A stretch of DNA of 64,000 nucleotides from Solen grandis (GCA_021229015.1 CM037778.1:14823504-14887503); one strand, 5' to 3'. Positions 25,101 through 36,867 are shown, counted from the stretch's first letter. Notes: generated by a model not told the origin, from the sequence alone. Program-made: numbers and translations.

Positions 25101-25818
25101 TAGGTTCTACTAATGGTAAAATTTACACAATTTTGTTTACCAAATTTGCCGCTAGAGTGTGGTGCCTTACTTGAATTAAAAAAAAAAAGTTCTGAAGTCC
25201 TGATCCAAAGCAGTTTGTTTTACATTATGTTCCGTGTTGATAAGCCTAAAATATGACAGGGTTGCGGTACGAAAGGCTGAATGATTTTGAGCTACGGAAT
25301 GTTGAGTACCCAACCTCGCAAAAAAAACCTGCAAATGAGAGTCTAATTACGAAAAACCTGACCTGCCCAATTTTTTGACTGAGACAATGAAAAAGAATAT
25401 CTGTTTGTCTGCATATGAAGAATAAGACATCTACGCAAACAAATATTGGGTGGCGAATTTAGGGTATGTATTGTTTGTCACAGGATTTCGAATCAGTCTT
25501 TACTAATAATATAAAACAAAATCAAAACTTCCAAAAAAAAGAGACTTTTTAGGGTTTATTTTGAAGCACCTGCATTTTAATTTTCCAATCTTCATTTTTT
25601 CACAGTTAATGAAGTATTTATGATCATAGAGTCTCCACATTTGAACAAAAGTTAAAAAATGCAATGGCAAAGATCATATTACAATTATAGGGTTTTTACT
25701 TCGGCCCAACATACCACCAGAAACTAAAAAATATATTAATGTGAGAATAGTCAAAATCTAAGTGCTTATATAAAGCACTCCAGTGAAGTTATGGTTTTTA
25801 ATAATTTTGAGCATGCTT
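22188..25818 (+). repeat. Giant palindrome, left arm
   Basis: This arm is the imperfect reverse complement of 25833-29686. Matching landmarks are GGCTTCCCATACGCTCTTC-type sequence at 23020-23040 and 28600-28615, TGCTTCGGCATGG at 22508-22520 against CCATGCCGAAGCA at 29108-29120, and GCAGAATAGAATAGG at about 22190-22206 against CAGAATAGAATCGG at 29670-29683. Divergence is mostly short indels. Inside lie three diverged direct units starting at about 23.79, 24.43 and 25.29 kb. Each opens with an AACCTCGCAAAAAA or AACCTTGCAAAAAA block preceded by a (G)CTACGGA-type sequence. Confidence 0.85.
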
Positions 25819-25846
25819 AGGAAAAAAGGAAAAAAAAAGGCATGCT
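25803..25846. repeat. Central hairpin of the giant palindrome
   Basis: TTTTGAGCATGC (25807-25816) pairs with GCATGCTCAAA (25840-25850) around a purine-rich loop of about 22 nt (TTAGG, A-runs, GG). The loop does not look like a sequencing adapter known to me. This is the symmetry centre (about 25,826) of the two 3.6-3.9-kb arms. Confidence 0.85.
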
Positions 25847-28800
25847 CAAATTTTAAAACCATAACATCCTGAAGAGCTTTAATAACACTTAGACTTTTGA
25901 CCATATTCTACTCATTAAATATTTTTAGTTTTTTGGAGTAAGTTGGGCCGAAGAATCAAAACCTATAATTGTAATATGATTCTTGGCCATTGCATTTTTT
26001 AACTTTTCCAAAAGGAGACTCTATGAATCAAAAAACTACATTACCTGTTGAAAAAATGAAGATAGAAAATTAAAAAGTCAGAGCTTCAAAAACCTAAAAC
26101 GTCCCTCGTTTTTGGAAGTTTGAATTATTTATTTAAATATTAGAAAAGAACTGATTCGCATCCTGTGGACAAACAATACATACCCTAAATACGCCAACCC
26201 ATATATAGTTTAGCGTATATGGTCTTATTATTCATATACTCCCCGCAGGCAAAACAGAATTCCCTTCTATCAATTCTCAAACAAAATTGGCAGGTTTTCG
26301 TAGACCTCTCATTTGCTGTTTTTTTGCGAGGTTTGAACTTTCAAATTCCGTAGCTCAAAAACATTCAGCATTCGTACCGCAACCCTTTCATATTTTTAGG
26401 GCTATCAACAAGGAAACATAATGTAACAAACTGCATTTGGATCAGACATCAACTTTTATTTTTTAAACTTCAAGTAAGGCACCTCCTAGCGGCAAAATTT
26501 GGTAAACAAAATTGTGTAAAAATTTTACCATTAGGTACCTAGCAATTGCAGCAAATAGGTTATCAAATATTACAAGTCGCACTCAGTCATTCTATTCTTG
26601 CATATCACAATTTGAAGCAAAAAACTGATTACCAATTATTTTCCAAAAAAGGATAAAATTCGGACTGCCGTAAATGACCAAATCTAGTCTGATCTTCAAA
26701 ACCTAAACATTACTGAAAGAGCTATTCAAAGAACTAAATTGTTGTTTGTATACATTAAATGAATATGTTTAGTTTTGAGGAGCTATTTGGGACGGAATTT
26801 AAACACAAAAATCGTTACTATGACCTTGACCTTTTTCGTTTATTTCTTAACTATTAATTGTGAGGCCTATTACAAACTTAACATACCTAATATGTGTAAT
26901 TTCAGAAGAATGAATAAAAAAAAAAAAAAATAAAGTCAGGTTCGACAAAAAATGTTTAGAAGTTTTTAATTTTTCTAATATTTTAGAGAAATTTCTGACC
27001 GTTTCTAGAGTACAACCATGCATTTTCTTAAATTCGCTACCCCATCTATTATTGTTCGTATATGTCTTTCAAATCGTATGCAGCAGACATAATTCCTCTT
27101 ATCTGATGTCCCTCACAAAAATGGATACGTTTTTTCGTAACCAACCTACATATTTTACATTTCTTTTTAATTTTTTTTATGCGATGTTTTAACTATACAA
27201 CCTCCCGTAGCTCAAAAGCTTTCAGCCAAACGTACCCTCGCATCCATAATATTTAAAAGGCTATTAACAGGAAACAGAATGCAAAAAAACCGCATACGCA
27301 ATGAGACTTCAACTTTTTGAGTTTGACCTAACAAGTCCGATCTCAAATCGAAACAGCACCGAAAAAAAGACTTTTTCGAAAACTAAAACTGTTTGTTCAT
27401 ATACGCTCAATAAAATTTTTTTGATTTTGAGCTATTCGGGGCCGAGATGAAAGAAATCAGTATCATAATATGACCATGATCATTTCATTTATATTTTATT
27501 TAACTTATTAATTATTGAGACCTTTTCAGACATAAAACTTCCTAACAGAGCAGAATTGAACAAACAATAAAGTCAGGACGACAAAAAACGTGTTGTTGCA
27601 AATGTAAATTTTTTTCAATATTTTTGAGACGTTTGACCGTTTTTTATAATATAAACAACAATGCAGTTCTTAAATTTGGCCACCCCATATATTTTGAGTG
27701 TAAAGACTGTAAAACATATGCAGCAAACATATTATTCATCTGATCTGTAACAAAAATAGATATTTTTTTTCGTAACCTATCCCTCAATTACCCAATTTTT
27801 TTTTATTTTTTTTTTTTGCAAGGTCGAGAACTTTCAAACCTTCCGTAGCTAAAAAAACTTTAGCACTCCACATCATCCCTCGAATGAGTCCTATCATATT
27901 TGAATATCCTATCAACAAGAACATAAATGCAAAAAAAACCAAAAACGCATTGAATCGGACTCAAATTACTGAGCTATTACCATTAATAAATTTCCATGCA
28001 AAACGCAAAAATACAATGAAAATTTTCTCAACGTTAGGATCATCTTCAAATATGTGGAAATACCTGATGAAAATTTCATCCATGTGGCTTTTTCTGATCA
28101 TGGAGTAATGCAGTTCACAAAAAAAATGGTAACAATATGTATTTTCGCACTGCGATGCGAAAACCTAATAAAACAGAAGAAACAATAGGTATTTCGGCAC
28201 TGCAAGGCAAAACCTAAGAGCATACCGTTCAATTTAAAAAGGTGACATCAGTTTGGTGCGACGACGACAGTTTACTATATACATACAGCGTGCAGCGGCG
28301 AGAAGCAGTGATATAAAAAAGTGAGTAATTGTCTGTTTTTATGTTGTTGTTTTTTTTTTTTTTTGGGGGGGGAGGGGGTCATATTTTTTCTAACCAATTT
28401 TTAGGTAAAATCAGTTTACAAATTCAAAGCCAAACACAAATGGTTCCTGTTGACCGACGCTGGCCCTGTTAATGTTTTTGAATGTGGAATATCCATTTGC
28501 CAATCCGTCACAATATTTTTTCTGGTCAAAGTGATTTACTTTAAACTATGCATCATTACCTTTAACATCTGACTCACATTTCATCCCAGCCACGGCTTCC
28601 CATACGCTCTTCTTCGGATTTCGAGTAAAAAAGTCTTCTGACTTCGATACATGTCAATGAATGCCACAGACTGTAGGAATTTTTTTAAATGTAAATTTTT
28701 AACATAAATATTTTCTTTCCTAACTGAAACAACACATTCGATTCATTAAGACTATGGTAATCTGAAGCAGTTTATAACAGATATAATTTATATCCTTACA

Positions 28801-29686
28801 TAATATATACAACCTTTTTTATCAATGGTCCCCAAACCAATATTTTGGTATGCGGGCAAATGATGGAACGTTTGCCTCTATTATATTTAATAAAAAAATT
28901 ATTCAAGTCTTTTATTCCACTCTAAAATTCGGAAATACAAACGAAGAATATCACAGGAAGACTGTTTTAAAAAACAAAACTAATCCACAATAACACCCAT
29001 TGTCTTTCAGACTAAACTATTTTAATGGTCCGGAAACTTGATCTTCCCCATGGTGATGCCCATTAATGGCTATGCATCATTCGTGTCCTGATGTCGTGTT
29101 GATTAACCATGCCGAAGCATACAAACTTTTCACCAATCACAAAGCATTTTAAATAAAAAATGAAATTCCTTCATCATTCAAATGATGGAACCATATAACA
29201 AAATACACCTTATTTCACCTCAAAAATACGTACGATGTATTGTTTAACTTTATATGGTAAAACATACTCACATTGTTTTGAATGTTATAAATGCTAACTA
29301 AATGCAAAATAATCTTTGCTTAAGAAAAATGTAAATTTGTTCAGTTTGTAGTATTTCTAAGGCCCCACGTAATAAGGATTGGGGAGAAAATGTTTCATAG
29401 ATTTTCTCTTGTTTAAATAATTAACAGCCATTTCAAACCGAAGGCAATAACTTGACATTTAATAAACGTGTTAAAACAGACACTGTGAAACTACATATAA
29501 AATAAATTTTTTGGAAAAACATAGACGACTCTTACCTACTGTAAAAACATGCAAGGACTGTGTAACTGCAACATGATATTTTCTTATACGGGAGAGAGTT
29601 GGTATTGACGATGAAGTTACCTAATAAGTTTTCGTATCAACCTTCTTGTATACACGGTTAACAGCAGGTCAGAATAGAATCGGAAC
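25833..29686 (-). repeat. Giant palindrome, right arm, ending at the assembly gap
   Basis: It mirrors 22188-25818 and stays colinear to the last base before the Ns. One large difference is about 250 extra bases at roughly 29270-29525 with no counterpart in the left arm; colinearity resumes at CATGCAAGGACTG (29549), which matches CATGCAAGGCTG in the reverse complement of 22310. The three internal direct units appear in mirror order. Open frames are shifted relative to those in the other arm, so no gene is called. Confidence 0.85.
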
Positions 29687-29786
29687 NNNNNNNNNNNNNN
29701 NNNNNNNNNNNNNNNNNNNNNNNNNNNNNNNNNNNNNNNNNNNNNNNNNNNNNNNNNNNNNNNNNNNNNNNNNNNNNNNNNNNNNN
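29687..29786. other. Assembly gap (100 N)
   Basis: Exactly 100 unknown bases, a size commonly used as a fixed placeholder between contigs. It separates the palindrome's right arm from an exon of the NEK-like gene, so its true length and even the adjacency of the two sides are unknown. Confidence 0.98.
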
Positions 29787-30033
29787 CCCGACAATCCAGC
29801 TCTTGCCAATACATACTACTCTCAGTTTGAGGAAGATTTCTCCGATGAAGATGACGAGGGGGAGGGGACAGTGGTTGCTAGGAAACACGGCCAGAGTGAC
29901 GACGATGACGCGGATATTTTGTTTGGGTCTAATGACGGGGCACAGTATATGGATGATGGCACGTTGAAAAAGGATGATGAAGATGAACTTTTCAATCATC
30001 TGCAGTATGTCCTTGACAAGGACAATGAGTCAG
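29787..30033 (+). CDS. NEK-like acidic exon, truncated by gap
   Basis: Open from the first base after the Ns; 82 codons plus one base to the donor GTATAC. Rich in Asp/Glu, with a predicted helix ELFNHLQYVLDKDNES before the donor. The true 5' border lies in the gap. Confidence 0.75.
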
Positions 30034-31944
30034 GTATACATGTATGCACAAACACACGCACACACGCAGACAGGCATAGGGGTATATAGATAAACATTTA
30101 CAGAGCTACTCGCTGATGTAACGTAACTGGTCCCAGTAGCTGAATGGTTAGAGTCTTCACCCGGTAATTGGGGAGTCTTGGGTTCGATCTTTGTTCTTGA
30201 CTTATTATATACTTAAAAATGGCACAGGTATATCTACCTTTTGCTTGGCACTCTGTGTTAGGGTAGTTTTAGAACTGGTTGACCCAGTTTCAGGATGGTA
30301 TCATGCCACTTGTCTAGGGCATGATACTGCAGTGAGGCAGCTCTTTATCTGTCTCTAAATGATAGATATACTGTCAGTAGGACATGAAACCAAAGCAAAC
30401 AAACAGGCATGGATACATATTTACATATCCACAGATGAACTCTTCACAGTTGTGAGTCCAAGTATAGTGGCTTGGATCTCTCATGTGAAGGAGACCACCA
30501 GCTGGGTGTGTGATAGGTTGGTAGTTCTACTAGGGTGTCCTCTGTCCCTGAAATACAGTACATAGTATAGACAAGGACATAGATGTTTTGAAAGACTAAC
30601 TCAGTAACACACATATATTTTTTTTTCTCATATCCTAACATAGATAAACATAAGATAATTGTTTATTAACATTACATATGCAGATACAATATAAAGGATA
30701 AACATAAATATTATCAACATAGAAAGCACTCGACCCACTGGGTATATGTGTCACCCATGTTGGAATAATGGTCATAACCATATTTCTAGATATGGAAAGA
30801 CAAACTCGGGAATGAGAGATTGACATACTGACTGAGACTAACAGCTGACCTCTAAAAGAATCCTTATATTCTTGTCTTTCCAGAAGGAACGCTAACCTTG
30901 GCGGACGATGACGCAGCCGGTGCTTTTGGCCCTGTAGCCAGGGAGGCCAAAATTAAAAACCTGCGAGCGTATCCTTTGAACTGTACATACTTCCTCACAG
31001 TTGGAGTTAGTCAATTCTCATTTAACCTTCAGATGTGGGTTTGCAGGTAGGATATTAGTTAAAAAGAATGGGTTAAAGGGACACAGTAGGATTGGGGATT
31101 GGGGAATTTTGTGTTTAGCACATGGATAAGGCATAAAATTGCTTGATGGTATATTTTAGTATGTCTGGTTTTTTTTTTTTTTGGTAAGGACTTAATACCA
31201 GGTAGTTTTAAATATAAAACGTTAAGAAGGCGTTGGTATCTCATAATGTAAAACCTATTTAACAAGTGTAAGGCTAAATTTTGAAAAACACTTCACTAAA
31301 AAATAGCAGTTTCTAATTTTATTAGTCCCCTACCGGTGTTTACACTGGAGGGGACTAAAGGTTTGCCCTCCGTCTGTCCATCCATCTGGATGTCCAAAAA
31401 TCTGGATCCAACAATAACTTAAAAACCGTTTAAGATAATATTTTGAAAATAGGTTGATGAATAGATAGCAGTATGGAGATTCTGCACATCACTTTTTTTT
31501 TTTCAGACCAAAATTCTGGTTGCTATGGTAACAGAAATATTATGCACCTCACTGGTAGGGGACTCATGTGTTGCATGCAACATTATACAATATTGTAAAT
31601 TAGCTTCTACACAGTCAGCTTGGCTAAGAAAAATTCCATTGTTTCATTTACCATTTAAAGTTAAATCAATGTATACATGTATTCATGAAGCCATAAATTT
31701 GTATATGTTTATGAATAAGGTTTAATACCTTAACTGTGCCATCAGTGAATGTGAGAAAATGCTAGGAGTGGAAGGATTTGATAAAGCGTACAACTACCTG
31801 AAGACGGCACGCTATGATCAAGCCAAAGATAAAACAGAGGAAGATATTATGCAAGGATTGAGAGACTTTGTCAAAAACCCCAGTGACTGCTTTCTGGTGG
31901 ACCAGCTTCTGTTTCTGGAGGAACAACATCACAGTTCTTTGTAG
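29787..31944 (+). CDS. NEK1-like protein, C-terminal three exons (5' part missing)
   Basis: The exons are 29787-30033 (begins at the gap), 30884-30968 and 31746-31944 (TAG stop). All borders are AG/GT and the phases agree (1, then 2). The first is strongly acidic (FEEDFSDEDDEGEGT, SDDDDADILFG, KKDDEDELFNHLQYVLDKD). The last two give DDDAAGAFGPVAREAKIKNL, then ECEKMLGVEGFDKAYNYLK and FVKNPSDCFLVDQLLFLEEQ. A short helical domain with LG-x-E-x-F-x-x-AY near the C-terminus after an acidic linker recalls NEK1/NEK4/NEK5-type kinases, which act in cilia and DNA-damage signalling. Identity is provisional because no kinase domain is in the window. Exon structure and coding status are secure. Confidence 0.75.
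30126..30362 (+). mobile_element. tRNA-derived SINE in NEK-like intron
   Basis: The head has the A-box-like TAGCTGAATGGTTAGAGTC and B-box-like GGGTTCGATC, separated by about 30 bp. The body contains GGTTGACCCAGTTTCAGG and GGGCATGATACTGCAGTGAGG. The body resembles the reverse complement of the family 1 SINE body (GGCATGATACC, CTGCAGTA), so the two may share a segment. Confidence 0.65.
30884..30968 (+). CDS. NEK-like penultimate exon
   Basis: Acceptor cttgtctttccag; 85 nt; donor GTATCC. Reads EGTLTLADDDAAGAFGPVAR then EAKIKNLRA when joined in phase. Such a small exon is supported by the exact phase match on both sides. Confidence 0.75.
31318..31566. mobile_element. Short inverted-repeat element (TAGTCCCCTACC ends)
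   Basis: The left end TTAGTCCCCTACCGGTG is mirrored by CACTGGTAGGGGACTCA at 31549-31565. About 245 bp, non-coding, with an internal poly(T). It lies in the last intron of the NEK-like gene, about 180 bp before the terminal exon. The superfamily is not determined. Confidence 0.6.
31746..31944 (+). CDS. NEK-like terminal exon
   Basis: Acceptor taactgtgccatcag; 65 codons and TAG. It carries the C-terminal helical domain ECEKMLGVEGFDKAYNYLKT and ends LEEQHHSSL. Possible polyadenylation signals (AATAAA) lie near 33026 and 33155, but the transcript end cannot be fixed from sequence. Confidence 0.8.
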
Positions 31945-32678
31945 TGTTTGAAGGTGTGGAGGGGTGTGTTGTCATAGTTACAGAGAGAGGGTAATAGGAG
32001 GGGATATTTAAGGGTAATGCAGTAAGAACTGGTTGACATACTCTTGTTTCACTCTGCCCCAGTTTCGATCCAGTCTCATTAGCTTAAATATCTGAAGTAC
32101 AGTTACTGGTATTCCAGTGAAATTTTGACCATATCAAAATGTTGCTTTGGAATGAAAAGGTTTAAATTGGTATGGGTGGGGTCAGCATGAAGGTCACTGA
32201 TGCTGAAAATAGAATATTTAACATGTTAGCTGTAGAGAAGTTGCTGGTGTAAACTAGGATGTTATCAGTGGTATTAATGGAATGGTTATTGTTATAAACT
32301 CTGATCAACCAGTGTGGCAGGGATGTTAATCAACTTAGTGATAGAATTAAAGTGTCGTCAGTGTGCAAAAAAAAAAAAAAAAATAGAAGAAAAACAATGT
32401 TGGTTATAAATGGGGTTAATCTCTTGAGAAGGTATGTTATATTAACAGACATTGCCATTAATTTTGTACACAGCATTGCCATATCAGTATGTGGCCTTTA
32501 TCTTCAAATTGACTTCTTGAAAGGATGTAGAAGTAAGTAAATAGAATGTTTGGCATGCACATGCAATAATTTTGAAATATCACAGACCCACAACTTGTGG
32601 GGACACATAGTTCACCTTAGCGGTAATTTGAGGTTTCAGAGTTGTCCTAATCATAACATACTTTTCCCAAAAATTGTA

Positions 32679-32834
32679 GGCCCCATGTTCTCAAAAATAC
32701 CGAAGTACAATCTCGGGCTCAAATGTGAGTACCATACTCAAATCCCTATTGTGTTTAATGGGCATAGTTTGAGTCGGAGTTAAGAAAATCATGCCTTTAT
32801 TTTTATTATTTAATTTTTGAGAACACGGGGCCCT
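32679..32834. mobile_element. Small MITE with GGCCCCGTGTTCTCAAAAATA ends, copy 1
   Basis: The left end AGGCCCCATGTTCTCAAAAA matches the reverse complement of TTTTTGAGAACACGGGGCCC at the right end. The core CGGGCTCAAATGTGAGTACC and ATACTCAAATCCCTATTG recurs in the copy at 61998-62135. About 155 bp, non-coding. Confidence 0.7.
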
Positions 32835-32839
32835 GGACT

Positions 32840-35800
32840 CAAAATTAGTTGTAAGTGAGAACCGAGAACCCTTGTTTAAACTTCAGCTGGAAAATGTAGT
32901 GTATGCAGTTCTTACTTATAGGAAACAAGAGAAGAAATGAGAAAGTGAAAGGAAATGTAACACCAAGAGATGAGATACTGTATTGTTAGCTTAGTTCAAG
33001 CTGGCTATATGTATCACAAGGCTTCACAATAAATATCTCTCCCTTGGAGGCCAAGGTTTTTCATGGCTTTTCCAGGTGCCAAGTACTGGTCTAACCATGG
33101 AACTGTTGAGAGGGATTAGTATAAGTTGTAAGAACTTGTTTCACATCAACATTAAATAAATTTACACCAAATATTTCTCATATTATAAATATCTGGGTTT
33201 CCACATACATGTAGTAAATACTAACCAAGGTGCAGTCTACATGTTTCACTCCTTTTGTAATTATTGTGAAAAAATAGACCAGCCAGAAATACAGTGATAT
33301 TGTAGTGTATGTTGTCGCTCATAACTGCGACTGTTATACTGATCATGTTTGAAATATTCTGAAGAATTTCTGATTCAGAATTTTTTTTTGACTTTTGACA
33401 GGATATTTTATTGATTGATGATAAAATATTCCTTTTGACATCACAATTTCTTAAAGACGAAAAGGCATTTATTTTGTCAAAATATTTTTGTTTTGTTTTT
33501 GTCACATGGTTCTGCTGTATTATAAACTACTGTGTGTTTAGTTTAATGTTTTTATTTTTATTGTTTATATGCTCATGGAATGAACTTATGAAAATGCAAT
33601 TGTTTTATTAGAAATTTTTACATTTTATGCTGTCATATTAAATCAAATGTAATATTTTGAACTAACAAGGGTTTCAATTAAAAGAAATTAACTGAAACTT
33701 CAGTAATGTTTCATTATGTCACAAGTTTTGTTTTTCTCATTTAGACCGTTTTCATGTATGATGTTGAAGCAGGGACATCAGGCTGTTTATTTAATTTGGA
33801 AATCCTACATATTTGTAAATAAAGGAGTTAAAAATGTAATGGGTAAAACAGGAATAGGAATACACTTCAGCTTTAAAGCCTCACCTTGCCCATTCATGGC
33901 GAGGTAAATTATCACAAACAGTATCATAAACAAAACCATCTCTTGTGTAAACCAGGTCTACCATTGACTACCTATTATTAGGTGGCCTGTTCGCTAATTT
34001 GAACTGGAAAGATCCAGTAAAATGTCTGCATATTCTCATTATTGTATAGAAGTTGTTTACATAATACCATTTCTGACCAAAATACTTTCATAAACTATTC
34101 TAAGGGTAAACCATTATTCTCATCTCCTATCAACAGAATGGTTGTATTAATTACAACTCTGTAGTATATCAGAACATTTTCCCATCATGAATTGTTAAAG
34201 CCATTGTACTTTCTCATTGAAAAAAAAACAACAAAAAAAAAACAAAAAAAACCTCTCAAAACATTTGACAGTTCATGGTTCTAATGCCTGTGTATTACAG
34301 TAGTGACAATGAATTTTGTTTGCAGTTGTGATGCCAATAGAAAAAATTGTCCATGACCCAAATGATGAAAGCAAAGCTTTTGATAGTAAAGATGATATCA
34401 GTGTAGATGAATGAACTGGTACATGTACTTTAGAATTATGGTTAAGTCCTAATAATGGTTCTGTTACATCTTGGACCACTTAACCTCAACCAAGATAACC
34501 AAGGTACCCAAATAAATAATTAGGAAACCTTGGTTGCCTCTGTGAAAGGCCATGAGGTCCGAAATGTGGCGGAACCATTACAGGGACATCACCTTAATAG
34601 AGGTTAGTATAACTGTTACAATAATTTAGCAGATTGGTTACATGAAATGGCCAGTATGTTGTCTGTTCAGCAACTTTAGTTGATTTATTTAGACATCATG
34701 AGACAACAACAAAGAAAAACTGAAAAGAAATGTGTTTCTGTAGCATGTACACATTTTCTTTTCTGAGTTCTGAATACCGGTATATACAGAAAATTTGGGA
34801 GAGACCATGGATGGATTTCGGAATACTGTTACTAATTAAGTCTTTTATTCTCAGTGCCCATGTGGACTACATAATTATACACAGCAGGAACAGATGGGGA
34901 AAAGGAAAGCTATTTTTTAAGCCTTGTGGTTATCTGAGCATTTCATTTTCCCATCAGTCATAAGGGGTGAAAGTGAAACTAGGTTAAGTGTTTCTATATG
35001 TATATATACACTTAGCCTAGTTTTGTTCTCATCCCTTAATTATTATTAAGATTTCTGTAATTTTACTTTTTGTTTTTGTAGAGTATTAGGCCTTGAGTTC
35101 AGAATTTAGGAAGAGAAATGCCAAGATTGGTTGGTGTTGAAAGGTTCAGGTAAATCATTGGTTATTTGAATATCTGTTGCTTTGTGCTGTGCTGTTGTAA
35201 GTACAAGCTGCACCCTAGTGTAAGTGAACTGGTCAGTGTATGTATATTGGTCAGTCTGTGATATCACCATGGTTATTGCTGCTGATCTTGTTGCCTAGCA
35301 ACACTGTATGGTCACTAGGTAGGTAGAGAGGCAGATTCAGATGTTTCTGCTATTCATATAAAATGGTCCCTCGTTTAGTTTTGATTTAACTGTCAAAGAG
35401 AGCAATATAAACATGTCAATATCAAAATGAAAAAAAAAAATAGCAGAGCAAAGCCTTTGAAAACAGAGATGTTCAGATTTTTATTTATTTATTTTTTTTA
35501 TTTTTTTTATATCATAAATGTGATTGTATCACAATTGTGAAAGAAGTAAACAATTTGAGGGGTTATAAAGTACTATGTGATTCTTCCTCTTATTTTTGAT
35601 ACAGAGATAAGTCAGTTTTCCTGTGACAGAGATATGAATCTAATGTAGCTTTGTACCTGTGACTTATTTGTCATTCTGTGATCGAGAGATTTGTGACCAT
35701 TGTCAGATAACTTCCATTGTTATGATTAAGTTTTTTTATGGTAAGGATTTTGTTTTAAAGTTTAACAGAGAACTGAACTTTCTAACATTTTGTTCTATAC

Positions 35801-36365
35801 AAGTATTTCAAAATTAAGGTCAGATTTCTTGAAATTAACAATATTTCAGTTGAAATTGTTTTTGTAAAATAAATTAAAGATATACAGATAGCCAAAATGG
35901 TGGAAGTTCAAAGAAACCAAACTGCCTGTGTACAGATATCAGAACAATATTTTATTGACATTTCAGTAATTCAAGTATGCAACATGTTTTTCATAAAGAA
36001 TTGTTTGTTTGTTTTTTATAAAGAAAGGTTATTTTTATACGGCTGTTGAATTTTCCTCCCGGTAAAAGACACCCATCTCAAGGCTGTTGTTTTCTCCTCC
36101 CTGTTATTAATACTTGAATATAATGGCTAGTCAACTAGACATTGTTTTTCAGAGTCTTTTCCTTGTAAAATATATTTTTCTTTTTTTAATATATTTAATT
36201 TTTTGTTATTATATATAAACAAATTAACATATATATATGGATTTTTATTACCAACCGGGTTGCTGTTCAATTAAACAAGAGTGTTATTTATTCCTCTCAG
36301 AATTTCATGGTTCATGTATTATTTATCCCATGTAGTCATTAACCCCTCACTGTATAGGTCATGTT
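32840..36365. other. 3' flank of the NEK-like gene, no gene recognised
   Basis: AT-rich sequence with scattered homopolymers. A short inverted repeat at 34968-35030 (GTGAAACTAGGTTAAGTGT against ACACTTAGCCTAGTTTTG) can form a hairpin of about 25 bp and may be a relic element. Open frames up to 94 codons have no recognisable motif. Confidence 0.5.
33030..33150 (+). mobile_element. SINE 3' fragment
   Basis: Shares GCCAAGTACTGGTCTAACCA and GAGAGGGATTAGTATAAGTT with the tail of the SINE at 43888-44070, where the text reads AGAACTGGTCCAACCCAGGA. The tRNA-like head is absent or decayed. It would lie in the 3' UTR or downstream of the NEK-like gene. Confidence 0.6.
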
Positions 36366-36370
36366 ATATC

Positions 36371-36612
36371 TTAACCCTTTCCCTCATAGAGGACACCATG
36401 AAAAGGCCTATGCGAACAGCATAAAACCAGATCAGCCTGCGAGTAACTGGCAGGCTGATCAGGTTTTATGCTGTTTGCTGCTCCTCAGTGGTCTGGAAAT
36501 GAGGATTTTGTAATTAAATTTGGTATGGTATAACTGTGGTTTTCTGCAGGTCAGGCTTTATGTGGTACCTATTGAGTGCGTCAAAATGAGTCTATATGAG
36601 GGAAAGGGTTAA
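36371..36612 (-). mobile_element. TTAA-flanked MITE (piggyBac-type), copy 1
   Basis: Ends TTAA-CCCTTTCCCTCATAGAG and CTATATGAGGGAAAGGG-TTAA. About 242 bp. It contains the strong internal palindrome GATCAGCCTGCGAGTAACTGGCAGGCTGATC in halves of about 15 bp. TTAA target sites with CCC termini are the piggyBac pattern. Other copies are at 46499-46740 and 53946-54187. Confidence 0.8.
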
Positions 36613-36619
36613 CCGCATA

Positions 36620-36837
36620 TAGACTTATTTTTATGCCTTCCATTAAAACAGAGCCGACCCAAATCAGATGGCTCTTTCCAGAAGCTGTCTGATCAGGGTC
36701 TTCTCTGTTTATAAAATATTGTAGCTCATATTCTTCACTGACGGCAAAGCAAAAAAAAATATGTTAAAAGTTTAGTGAATAAATATTCATCAAGTCATAA
36801 ATTTGTACATGAATATTCATGAGGTAAAGGGTTAAAG
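36620..36837. mobile_element. Second MITE family (AGCAGACCCAGATCAG / GAATATTCATGAGG)
   Basis: Contains CCGACCCAAATCAGATGGCT, CTGTCTGATCAGGGTCTTCTC and, at its end, GTACATGAATATTCATGAGG followed by GTAAAGGGTTAA. Related pieces occur at 44163-44347, 54188-54300 with 55185-55245, 61585-61885 and 63760-63800. Non-coding. Confidence 0.6.
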
Positions 36838-36867
36838 TTTGCATCTTGGTTTATTTATAGAATAATA

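Noticed and set aside
29646..30089. A continuous open frame reading through the N gap
   Set aside because: The part before the Ns belongs to the palindrome arm and the Ns have no sequence. Only the part after the gap is an exon.
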